Of a stretch of 64,000 nucleotides of DNA, positions 54,626 to 61,923 are shown piece by piece. The translations under genes were made by a program, and so were the position numbers. A model generated the notes under the pieces. The model was not told where the DNA came from. It did no database searches and saw only the letters and a list, made by a program, of their open reading frames with translations. Source of the DNA: Tistrella mobilis (GTDB taxonomy: Bacteria; Pseudomonadota; Alphaproteobacteria; Tistrellales; Tistrellaceae). Position 1 is the stretch's first letter. Every line of letters begins with the position of its first letter. The DNA lies in NCBI RefSeq assembly GCF_039634785.1, contig NZ_JBBIAB010000011.1:124001-188000 (forward strand), in the 5' to 3' direction.

Positions 54626-55570
54626 TCAGCCGCGGGCGGCCCGGGGTGTCCTGGTGGTGAGCACCAGCCCGGCCAGGATGGCGATGCCGCCGACCAGATG
54701 ATGGGGCCCCAGCCTTTCGCCCAGGAACAGCATGCTCCAGACCGGCGTCAGGATCGGCATCAGATGCATGAACAGCCCGGCGCGATTGGGGCCGATCTTC
54801 GCCACCGCGCCGTTCCACAGGATATAGGCGATGATCGAGGGGAAGATCGCGACATAGGCGATCGCCGCCACCGTGGTCGCCGAGACCACCGGCAGGCGGC
54901 CGTCGAGCACTTCGGTCAGCGCCAGCGGGCTGAGCGCCAGCATGCCGATCAGCATATTGGCCCAGAGCAGCGAAAAGGGGTGCAGCCAGGCCGGCTTGAA
55001 GCGCAGCGCCACCGAATAGACGCCCCAGGACAGCGTGGCGCCCAGAATCCACAGATCGCCCGCGCCGATCTTCAGATGCAGCAGCGCCATGGGGTCGCCG
55101 CCGGCGACGATATAGGCGACGCCGCAGAAGGAGACGACGATCCCGGCCAGCTGGTTGCGGCCCAGCCGGTCGACGCCGGCCAGCGCCGCCATCACCGCGA
55201 TCGCGATCGGCATGGTGGCGTTCAGGATGACGGCGTTGATCGCGGTGGTCCGCTCCAGCGCCAGATAGACGAAAGTGTTGTAGCCGGCGACCGAGGTCAG
55301 CCCCATCAGCAGCAGCTTGGGCCAGGCCCGGATCAGGCCCGACCGGTCGCGCAGGACATGCGGCCAGGCGATCAGGCTGAACAGCAGGAAGGCGAAGAAC
55401 CAGCGCAGGAAAGACAGGGTCAGCGGCGGGATCTGCCCGGCGACCGCCCGGCCGACCACGAAGTTGAACGACCAGAAGGTGACGGTCAGCACCAGTGCCG
55501 CCATGGCGCGGCGGCGGGTCGTGCGATCGATCGTGGCGTCGGTTGCGGCGCGGGGGGTATCCGATGCCAC
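54626..55570 (-). CDS. DMT superfamily (EamA) transporter
   Basis: Ten-helix membrane transporter with two EamA repeats, about 314 aa from the GTG at 55570. That start has GGGAAGG eight bases upstream and is preferred; an ATG at 55624 is possible but falls inside a strong 14-bp hairpin. Typical motifs are TVTFWSFNFVVGRAV and FLRWFFAFLL in repeat 1. Substrate (amino acid, metabolite) unknown. Confidence 0.85.
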   Translation of the reverse strand: MASDTPRAATDATIDRTTRRRAMAALVLTVTFWSFNFVVGRAVAGQIPPLTLSFLRWFFAFLLFSLIAWPHVLRDRSGLIRAWPKLLLMGLTSVAGYNTFVYLALERTTAINAVILNATMPIAIAVMAALAGVDRLGRNQLAGIVVSFCGVAYIVAGGDPMALLHLKIGAGDLWILGATLSWGVYSVALRFKPAWLHPFSLLWANMLIGMLALSPLALTEVLDGRLPVVSATTVAAIAYVAIFPSIIAYILWNGAVAKIGPNRAGLFMHLMPILTPVWSMLFLGERLGPHHLVGGIAILAGLVLTTRTPRAARG

Positions 55571-55622
55571 TGTCTGACCTTCCCGAAACACTGTGGCACC
55601 CGGTATCCGGGCCCCGAACGAC

Positions 55623-55656
55623 ATGAGGCGCCGACCTTAACGGGTCGGCGCCTCAT
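55623..55656. terminator. 14-bp perfect hairpin between the EamA gene and the 58-residue gene
   Basis: ATGAGGCGCCGACC (55623-55636) and its exact complement (55643-55656) surround a 6-base loop. It lies about 110 bases after the stop of the 58-aa gene and 53 bases before the preferred EamA start, both on the minus strand. It probably ends the upstream transcript, although no T-run follows; an attenuator role before EamA is an alternative. Confidence 0.5.
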
Positions 55657-55767
55657 GGTCGAGACCGGGCTGTGGCAAGTCCCCGAACCGACGGCACGAC
55701 GTCCGGGATATGCTGCGCTGCAGCACGGATATGCGGGGGCGTGGGAACTGCCGGAAGGGAGATCCGG

Positions 55768-55944
55768 TCAGCGGGCGGCGAGGCCGCCATTGGTGCCCTG
55801 GTGACCGCCGAACAGGCGGCCGATGCGGGCGAAGAGGTTTTCGATCGACTGGGCGAAGGCGCGGGCGCGCATCTGGCGGGCTTCGCGGATCAGCGCGTCG
55901 ATTTCGTCCTGAGAGGGGACCTGGGCGATCTTGGTGGCGGCCAT
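55768..55944 (-). CDS. small conserved-looking protein (58 aa, RSP_7527-like)
   Basis: Protein of 58 aa starting MAATKIAQVPSQDEIDALIREA, with GGAG before the ATG. An amphipathic helix rich in Ala/Arg (QMRARAFAQSIENLFARIGRLF) follows, then a Gly-rich tail. It resembles short helical proteins common in alphaproteobacteria (RSP_7527-type); function unknown. It stands alone, with 196 bases of repeat-containing DNA upstream and a strong hairpin downstream. Confidence 0.65.
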   Translation of the reverse strand: MAATKIAQVPSQDEIDALIREARQMRARAFAQSIENLFARIGRLFGGHQGTNGGLAAR

Positions 55945-56082
55945 GGGGTGAGGCTCCGGTTTCAGTCGGCTCCGGGGCGTCCGTGACTGTCGGGCGCCGC
56001 GCCGGAGCGGTCGTGTTCGATGACTGAAAGTTAGGCCCGCAGGCGGCGTTTGCCCAATGCGCCTTTTGCAATGCAGCACATA

Positions 56083-56135
56083 CTTCCGGACGTATCCCGG
56101 CTTCGGGACATATCCGGCTTCCGGACGTCTCCCGG
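56083..56135. repeat. three tandem copies of a 17-18-bp repeat
   Basis: CTTCCGGACGTATCCCGG (56083-56100), a 17-base variant (56101-56117) and CTTCCGGACGTCTCCCGG (56118-56135) stand in tandem between the 58-aa gene and the membrane-protein gene. They form part of the upstream region of the 58-aa gene. The short AT-richer stretch TTTTGCAATGCAGC lies next to them. Confidence 0.85.
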
Positions 56136-56140
56136 TTGCC

Positions 56141-56728
56141 TCAGCGCTTCCTGCCGCCGGGCGGGATGCCCGCCGCGGCCAGCGCCGCCGGCACATGGCG
56201 CTGCATGATCATCGCGATGACCTTTTCGCGCCCGCCGGCAAAGATGTTGGGCAGGGCGATGTCGACCTCGACCCGGCCGTCGTCGAGCCGCCGGCCCCCG
56301 GGGCCGAACAGCCGGGCGGGGCCGGGGCGGCCGGTATGGATGGTGGGGTCGATCCTGACCGCGAGCACGATGCCCATGAACCAGGCGCCGAGTGCCGAGC
56401 GGCGCATCTGGACATCCGCCCAGGGGATCGGCCGGTCGCTGCCGAGGAAGGGCGCGATCAGCCCGTCCTTCGCCAGCACCATCACCGGCCCCGGGCGGCG
56501 GACGAGATCGATCACCGTCCAGACCAGCATCCCGGCGATGCCGGCGAGCAGGGCCGAGAACACCAGCAGCGCCGCCGGATCCTCGATCGCGCCGCTCAGC
56601 CCCTGGACCGCGAACCAGGCACAGGCGGCGATCCAGACCAGCCCGACCACCAGCAGGGTGGCGATGCGCATCGGACTTTTGGCCACGGCGACCTCGGGAA
56701 AAGACGCGGTCTTTGTGCGTCGGGTCAT
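56141..56728 (-). CDS. hypothetical two-helix membrane protein
   Basis: Protein of 195 aa from the ATG at 56728, which overlaps the ABC transporter stop (ATGA). Two adjacent helices (about residues 20-42 and 50-70) are followed by a soluble domain with a PIPWADVQMRR segment, a pattern of STM3941/PH-like bacterial membrane proteins. Function not recognised. Coupling to the Atm1-like gene suggests a related role. Confidence 0.7.
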   Translation of the reverse strand: MTRRTKTASFPEVAVAKSPMRIATLLVVGLVWIAACAWFAVQGLSGAIEDPAALLVFSALLAGIAGMLVWTVIDLVRRPGPVMVLAKDGLIAPFLGSDRPIPWADVQMRRSALGAWFMGIVLAVRIDPTIHTGRPGPARLFGPGGRRLDDGRVEVDIALPNIFAGGREKVIAMIMQRHVPAALAAAGIPPGGRKR

Positions 56729-58593
56729 GATGCCGCCTCTTCCGATGATCCACGCTCGACCGCCTCGGGCTCGGCACTCTGCTGCGCCCAAAGCCGGGCA
56801 TAGAGCCCGCCAGCGGCGACCAGCTCGTCATGGCGGCCCTGTTCGACCGCCCGGCCGTCTTCCATCACCACGATCAGATCGGCATCGACGATGGTCGACA
56901 GGCGATGGGCGATGACCAGCATGGTGCGGCCGCGCCCGGCCAGCGCCAGCCCGTCGCGGATCGCGGCCTCGGTACGGGTGTCGAGGGCCGATGTCGCCTC
57001 GTCGAAGATCAGGATCGGCGGATCTTTCAGCAGGGCGCGGGCGATCGCCACCCGCTGCTTCTCTCCGCCTGAAAGCTTCAGCCCGCGTTCGCCCACCCGG
57101 GTTTCCAGCCCGTCGGGCAGGCTGGCGAGCAGGGGCCCCAGCGCCGCGCGGTCGAGCACGGTGCGGATCTCGTCGGGCGTGGCATCGGGGCGGCCATAGG
57201 CGACGTTGTAGCCCAGCGTGTCGTTGAACAGCACGGGATCCTGCGGAACCATGCCGATCGCGGCCCGCAGGCTTTCCTGGGCGACCGCCCCGATCTCCTG
57301 GCCATCGATCAGGATCCGGCCGGAGCCGGGGTCGAAGAAGCGGAACATCAGCCGCGAGACCGTGGATTTGCCGGCGCCCGAAGGGCCGACGATGGCGACG
57401 GTGCTGCCGGCGCGGGCGGTGAAGCGCAACCCCTTCAGGATCGGCCGGCGCGGATCGTAGCCGAAGACGACGTCTTCGAACCGGATCTCGCCGCCGGTGA
57501 CCCGAAGCGGCGGGGCGTCCGGGCGATCGGCGACCTCTGGCGCCACCGCCGCCAGCGAGAACATGGTCTCCATATCGGTCAGCGACTGGCGCAGCTGCCG
57601 GTAGACGAAGCCCAGCACGTTGAGCGGCACATAAAGCTGGATCAGATAGGCGTTCACCGCGACGAAATCGCCGATGGTCATGCTGCCGTCGGCGATGCCG
57701 CTTGCCGCCAGCAGCATGATCGCGACCAGCCCCGAGGCGATGATCAGCCCCTGGCCGACATTGAGGCCGGACAGCGACAGCTGGGCGCGGACCGCTGCGG
57801 TTTCATAGGCGGCGAGCGCACGGTCATAGCGCTCCGCCTCGCGGGTTTCGGCCCCGAAATACTTCACCGTTTCATAGTTGAGCAGGCTGTCCATCGCCCG
57901 GCCGCCGGCTTCCTGGTCGCGTTCGTTCATCACCCGGCGATGAACGACGCGCAGCTCCGAGACCCGGATGGTGAAGGCGACATAGATGCCGACGGTGGCG
58001 AGCGTCACCGCCGCGAAGCGCCAGTCATAGAGCCGCCAGAGCACCACCGCGACCAGGCAGAGTTCGATCAGCGTCGGCACGATGCTGAACAGCACCGTCG
58101 ACAGCAGGAACTGGATGCCCTGGACGCCGCGCTCGATGGCGCGCGCCAGCGCCCCGGTGCGCCGCTCCAGATGGAAGCGCAGGCTTAGCCGATGCAGGTG
58201 GCGGAAGACGTCGAGGCCGGCGGCGCGGGTGGCGTTCTGGGCGACGCGGGCGAAGACTGCATCGCGGACATCGCCCAGCGCCTGGCCGGCCAGGCGCGCC
58301 ACGCCATAGGCCAGGATCAGCATCACCGGCACGGTGACCGCGGTCGCGGCCGTGCCGGCCCCGGTGCCCAGCGCATCGACCGCCTGCTTGTAGAACAGCG
58401 GCACGGTCAGCATCGCCGCCTTGGCACCGACCAGCGCCAGCAAAGCGAACACCACCCGCATCTTCATGTCGGTGCGGCCGCGGGGCCAGAGATAGGGCAG
58501 CAGGTCGCGGGCGGCGGCGAATTGCGGCCGCTCCACCGGTGCCGGCGGCAGATCGGCGGGCAGGCCCCCGCCGCGGCGCATGCCTCGGCTCAT
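56725..58593 (-). CDS. Atm1/HMT1-like ABC transporter (fused permease-ATPase)
   Basis: ABC exporter half-transporter of 622 aa. Six helices (about residues 45-330), then the ATPase with Walker A (VAIVGPSGAGKSTVSR), the LSGGEKQRVAIARAL signature and ILIFDEATSALD Walker B. The ATM1-type features (LNYETVKYFGAETREAERYD) place it with mitochondrial Atm1 and bacterial relatives that export glutathione-linked sulfur or metal complexes. It overlaps the BisC-like gene by 4 bases and the downstream membrane protein by 4. Confidence 0.92.
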   Translation of the reverse strand: MSRGMRRGGGLPADLPPAPVERPQFAAARDLLPYLWPRGRTDMKMRVVFALLALVGAKAAMLTVPLFYKQAVDALGTGAGTAATAVTVPVMLILAYGVARLAGQALGDVRDAVFARVAQNATRAAGLDVFRHLHRLSLRFHLERRTGALARAIERGVQGIQFLLSTVLFSIVPTLIELCLVAVVLWRLYDWRFAAVTLATVGIYVAFTIRVSELRVVHRRVMNERDQEAGGRAMDSLLNYETVKYFGAETREAERYDRALAAYETAAVRAQLSLSGLNVGQGLIIASGLVAIMLLAASGIADGSMTIGDFVAVNAYLIQLYVPLNVLGFVYRQLRQSLTDMETMFSLAAVAPEVADRPDAPPLRVTGGEIRFEDVVFGYDPRRPILKGLRFTARAGSTVAIVGPSGAGKSTVSRLMFRFFDPGSGRILIDGQEIGAVAQESLRAAIGMVPQDPVLFNDTLGYNVAYGRPDATPDEIRTVLDRAALGPLLASLPDGLETRVGERGLKLSGGEKQRVAIARALLKDPPILIFDEATSALDTRTEAAIRDGLALAGRGRTMLVIAHRLSTIVDADLIVVMEDGRAVEQGRHDELVAAGGLYARLWAQQSAEPEAVERGSSEEAAS

Positions 58594-61013
58594 GCGGCGG
58601 GTCCGGTGTCGGGGCTGACGGTCGTTACGGTGTCTCGATCTGCGAACATCGGGCCTTCATGGGGGCTGGGGCGTTCCGCGGCGGCGGTGGCCGGATCGAC
58701 GCGCCGGATGTCGACCAGACAGGTCTGGGCGGCCGGCGCCTGGGCGATCGGCGAAGAGCCGGCATCGCGGGTGAGCAGGTTGGGATTGCCGTGGCGGCAG
58801 ACCGGCCGGCCGGCGGCATCCTTCAGGGTGGGAGAGGGATCATACCAGGCGCCGGTCGGCAGGGCCGCCACGCCGGGCATGATGTCGGTGGAAAGGCGGG
58901 CCGCGGCAAGGCAGGCACCGCGATCATTCCAGATCATCACGCAGTCGCCATCGGCAATGCCGCGGGCGGCGGCATCATCGGGATGCAGCATCACCCGCTC
59001 GCGCCCGTCATGCTTGGCCGCAAGCGACGGGGCGGCATGGTCCAGCTGGCCGTGCAGCCGCGTCGCCGGCTGGGGCGACAGCAGATGCAGGGGGAAACGG
59101 GCGGTGAGGTCGCTGCCCGCCCATTCGGCCGGCGGCTGCCAGCAGGGATGGCCCGGAAGCCCCATGGCCGCGATCCTGTCCGACGCCAGTTCGATGCGCC
59201 CCGAGGGTGTCGGCAGCTTCCCGGCCTCCGGGTCGGCACGGAAGTGGACAAGCCTGCCGGCGCGCTGTCGGGCGGCATCGGGCAGGGGGGCGGGGTCGAT
59301 CCGCCCCAGGGCGCGCAGGCCGGCCAGATCGGGCAGGTCGGGCAGATCGGGCAGGTTGGGGGCGCCATTGCGGGCGCGATCCCAGAGCCGCGCGAGCCAG
59401 GCTTCGGCGTCGAGCCCGTCATCGAAGGCGGCCCGGCAGCCCAGCCGGTCGGCGATGGCCGCCAGGATGGCGTGATCGTCGCGGGCCTCCGCCACCGGCG
59501 GCACCAGCGCATCGGCGGCGATGATCGTGGGGCCCTGCAGGCCGCCCGCGATATCGGCGCGTTCCAGCGGCCCGGTGGCGGGCAGGACCAGATCGGCGCG
59601 GCGGGCGGCCTGGGTCCAGACCATGTCCTGCACGATGATCGTGCGCGGCACCGCCCAGGCGCGGATCAGCCGGTTCAGATCCTGATGATGGTGGAAGGGG
59701 TTGCCGCCTGCCCACCAGACCAGCCGGATATCGGGGGCGGTGATCCGGCGGCCGTCGTGATCGATGGTGGCGCCGGGGGCGAGCAGGATGTCGGCGAAGC
59801 GCGAGACCGGCACCTCCATGCCGTTGGGGTTGGGCAAGGCCCCGATCAGCCCCGGCCGGCGCCCGGTCTGGGGCAGGCCGAAGCCGCCGCCGGCGCCATA
59901 GCCGATGCCGACCCCGCCGCCGGGCAGGCCGATCTGGCCCAGCGCCGCCGCCAGGGCATGGGCGGCCCAGACCGCCATCTCGCCGTTCTGGTGGCGCTGC
60001 ACGCCCCAGGCCATGGCGATCACCGCCCGGCGGCCGGCGAGATTCCGGGCAAGGGCGGCGATGGCGGCATCCGCGATGCCGGTGATGCCGGCCGCCCAGG
60101 CCGGGGTCTTGGGCGGCGTGCCGTCGCGGCCCAGGATATGGGCTTCCAGCACCGGCCAGCCATGGGTGAGCCGGTCCAAGGCCGGCCGGTCGATCAGCCC
60201 TTCGCTGACCAGCACATGCAGCAGGGCCAGGATCAGCGCGACATCGGTGCCGGGGCGGATGCGGAGCCATCGGGCCCGGCCGGCCGCGGCCGCATCATCG
60301 GCCATCGGCGCCACGGTGACCATGTCGAGGCCGCGATCGAGCGCGCGGGCCAGCGCGGCGCCCACCCGGTGGTCGGGAATGCCGCCCCAGTCGAGCTGGG
60401 TGTTGCGCAGCGGGATGCCGCCGAAGCTCAACAGGATGTCGGTCGTGGTCGCGATCTCGTCCCAGTCGGGGGCGGCGGCGCCGGCGGCGGCGAAATCCAG
60501 CCCCAGAACATGCGGGATCATCCGCTCGGCCGCGCCGTGGGAATAGGTGCCGACCCCCATGGTGAAGCCGCCGGCGGCGGCCAGCAGCCGGTGCAGCTGG
60601 GCGCGGGCACGGTGGAACCAGCCGGCGGAGCCCCAGCCATAGCTGCCGCCATAGATGGCGGTGGGGCCGTGGTCGCGATGGATGCGGGCGAGTTCCGCGG
60701 CGGCCAGATCCAGCGCCTCGTCCCAGGGCAGTTCCACGAAGGGGGCCTCGCCGCGCCCATGCCCCTCCGGATCGCGGCCCGCTTCCACCGCCGCAAGCCA
60801 GGTGCGGCGGGCGGCGGGGCGGCGGATGCGCAGCCGGTGATCCACCTCCGCCAGCGCCAGACCAAGCGGCGTCGGCGCCGGATCCGCGGGATCGGGCGCA
60901 AGCTGCGGCCGGCCGGCCGCGTCCAGGCTGGCCTGATAGGGCCCGTAATGGGTCATCAGCCAGCGGGTCGGATGGGTACCGGTGGCGCCCGGTTCGATGG
61001 AACGATCACTCAT
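58590..61013 (-). CDS. molybdopterin oxidoreductase of the BisC/DMSO reductase family
   Basis: Cytoplasmic molybdoenzyme of 807 aa: there is no Tat signal, and the N terminus enters directly at THPTRWLMTHYGPYQASL. The molybdenum-ligand region IYGGSYGWGSAGWFHRA fits the Ser-ligated DMSO reductase/biotin sulfoxide reductase branch. The conserved CVMIWNDRG region and a C-terminal dinucleotide-binding domain follow. It probably reduces an S- or N-oxide such as biotin or methionine sulfoxide. A 9-bp tandem repeat encodes LPDLPDLPD near residue 555. It is coupled to an Atm1-like exporter. Confidence 0.9.
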   Translation of the reverse strand: MSDRSIEPGATGTHPTRWLMTHYGPYQASLDAAGRPQLAPDPADPAPTPLGLALAEVDHRLRIRRPAARRTWLAAVEAGRDPEGHGRGEAPFVELPWDEALDLAAAELARIHRDHGPTAIYGGSYGWGSAGWFHRARAQLHRLLAAAGGFTMGVGTYSHGAAERMIPHVLGLDFAAAGAAAPDWDEIATTTDILLSFGGIPLRNTQLDWGGIPDHRVGAALARALDRGLDMVTVAPMADDAAAAGRARWLRIRPGTDVALILALLHVLVSEGLIDRPALDRLTHGWPVLEAHILGRDGTPPKTPAWAAGITGIADAAIAALARNLAGRRAVIAMAWGVQRHQNGEMAVWAAHALAAALGQIGLPGGGVGIGYGAGGGFGLPQTGRRPGLIGALPNPNGMEVPVSRFADILLAPGATIDHDGRRITAPDIRLVWWAGGNPFHHHQDLNRLIRAWAVPRTIIVQDMVWTQAARRADLVLPATGPLERADIAGGLQGPTIIAADALVPPVAEARDDHAILAAIADRLGCRAAFDDGLDAEAWLARLWDRARNGAPNLPDLPDLPDLAGLRALGRIDPAPLPDAARQRAGRLVHFRADPEAGKLPTPSGRIELASDRIAAMGLPGHPCWQPPAEWAGSDLTARFPLHLLSPQPATRLHGQLDHAAPSLAAKHDGRERVMLHPDDAAARGIADGDCVMIWNDRGACLAAARLSTDIMPGVAALPTGAWYDPSPTLKDAAGRPVCRHGNPNLLTRDAGSSPIAQAPAAQTCLVDIRRVDPATAAAERPSPHEGPMFADRDTVTTVSPDTGPAA
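59326..59361. repeat. 9-bp tandem repeat in the BisC-like gene
   Basis: Four near-identical 9-base units (AGATCGGGC, AGGTCGGGC, AGATCGGGC, AGGTTGGGG) encode repeated Leu-Pro-Asp tripeptides in a linker of the molybdoenzyme. In-frame expansion; the frame is intact. Confidence 0.85.
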
Positions 61014-61102
61014 CCCCTCAGACTAGCTGCGCCTGCGGTCCGCTGGAAGCCTCCAGCTTTTCCCCCGTTCTGGTGGAGAAGTCTGTGGACAACGAGTCCA
61101 AA

Positions 61103-61131
61103 CCCCTGACTCCATCCGAGTCGTTCAGGGG
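61103..61131. other. two-step hairpin upstream of the BisC-like gene
   Basis: CCCCT (61103-61107)/AGGGG (61127-61131) and inside it GACTC/GAGTC form a bulged stem-loop in the 558-base region between the BisC-like gene and tRNA-Thr. Role unclear. Confidence 0.35.
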
Positions 61132-61250
61132 CTGCCTAAGAATCGGGCAGGTTGTGCCGGCTGTGGATCAGGCCGCCCGCCCGCAGTGCACAACGCGCTG
61201 TTGCACCGCGGTGAAGCGCGGGTGGGCCGCTCTGCTGCGCGGGCGGGGCC

Positions 61251-61299
61251 GGGGCAAAAAGAAAGCCCCGCAAGGCACGCGGACGCGCCGGGCGGGGCT
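61251..61299 (-). terminator. strong intrinsic terminator in the BisC/tRNA-Thr intergenic region
   Basis: On the minus strand AGCCCCGC (61299-61292) pairs with GCGGGGCT (61271-61264), and an inner GGCGCG/CGTGCC stem stacks on it; the tail reads TTCTTTTT. It ends whatever minus-strand transcript enters from above: read-through from the tRNA 270 bases upstream, or a separate small RNA. The rest of 61014-61571 shows no convincing ORF. Confidence 0.75.
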
Positions 61300-61408
61300 C
61301 AAGTCAAGCATCAGCACCAATCGGGTAGGGTCCATCCGGGCACGGGCGCCAGAATGGACGGGATGCCGGGGAGTGGGAGCTGCCGCCGGCATCACGGCTA
61401 CGCAAGTC

Positions 61409-61414
61409 ACTATA
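61409..61414 (-). promoter_or_regulatory. possible -10 element for a small RNA
   Basis: TATAGT on the minus strand stands in a locally AT-richer patch 110 bases upstream of the intrinsic terminator. No good -35 is seen at 17 bases (CTTCGC). If used, it would start a transcript of about 150 nt. Confidence 0.25.
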
Positions 61415-61568
61415 GGAAACGGCGGACGCACGCGAAGTGACGGACATCACAGGTTAAGTGACGTTCCCGAAAAGGCTGTGTAAAGCCGGTAACCGGAGCG
61501 GTGGCGGGTCGCGCTGGGGATGGCCGCGGCGTGTGCCAGCGGGGCATGGGGCCGGGGGCGGGCCGCGC

Positions 61569-61644
61569 TGGTGCCGGATGGGGGACTTGAACCCACAACC
61601 TTCCGCTTACAAGGCGGGTGCTCTACCAATTGAGCTAATCCGGC
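61569..61644 (-). tRNA. tRNA-Thr (anticodon UGU)
   Basis: The minus strand folds into a full cloverleaf: acceptor GCCGGAT/ATCCGGC, D-arm GCTC/GAGC, anticodon loop CTTGTAA with TGT at 61609-61611, T-loop TTCAAGT, and an encoded CCA. Two positions do not pair: C27-A43 in the anticodon stem and T50-C64 in the T stem. Otherwise a normal elongator tRNA-Thr. Confidence 0.93.
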
Positions 61645-61766
61645 AGCCGGCGCCGCATCGGGCCCGGGACGCTTCCCGGCCGGGGCCGGGTACAGCCTGT
61701 GCGCGACGGCACCCGCACTACATACCGCGTGACGGTGATCGGGACAAGGCTACGAAGGTCGGAAAG

Positions 61767-61782
61767 ATGAACGGGCGTTCAT
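61767..61782. promoter_or_regulatory. palindrome upstream of degP
   Basis: ATGAACG and CGTTCAT are perfect 7-base arms around GG, 141 bases before the degP start. The TGAACG/CGTTCA form is common in TetR-type operators. The intervening leader is GC-rich with no other clear element. Confidence 0.4.
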
Positions 61783-61923
61783 GTTCCTGACATCCGGCGG
61801 TGAGGGCTCGGCTGCTTGAATGATCCTCGACGACGCAGCCGGGGAGAGGTCTTCCCCCCCTCTCTGCTTCCCCAACGCTCCTCCCCGACGGGGACAGGCT
61901 GCACTGACCGAGGATCTGACGCC

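Noticed and set aside
61081-61165. DnaA-box-like words (TGTGGACAA, TGTGGATCA) suggesting a replication origin
   Set aside because: Only two imperfect matches 70 bases apart, with no AT-rich unwinding element and no dnaA, parAB or gidA-type neighbours.
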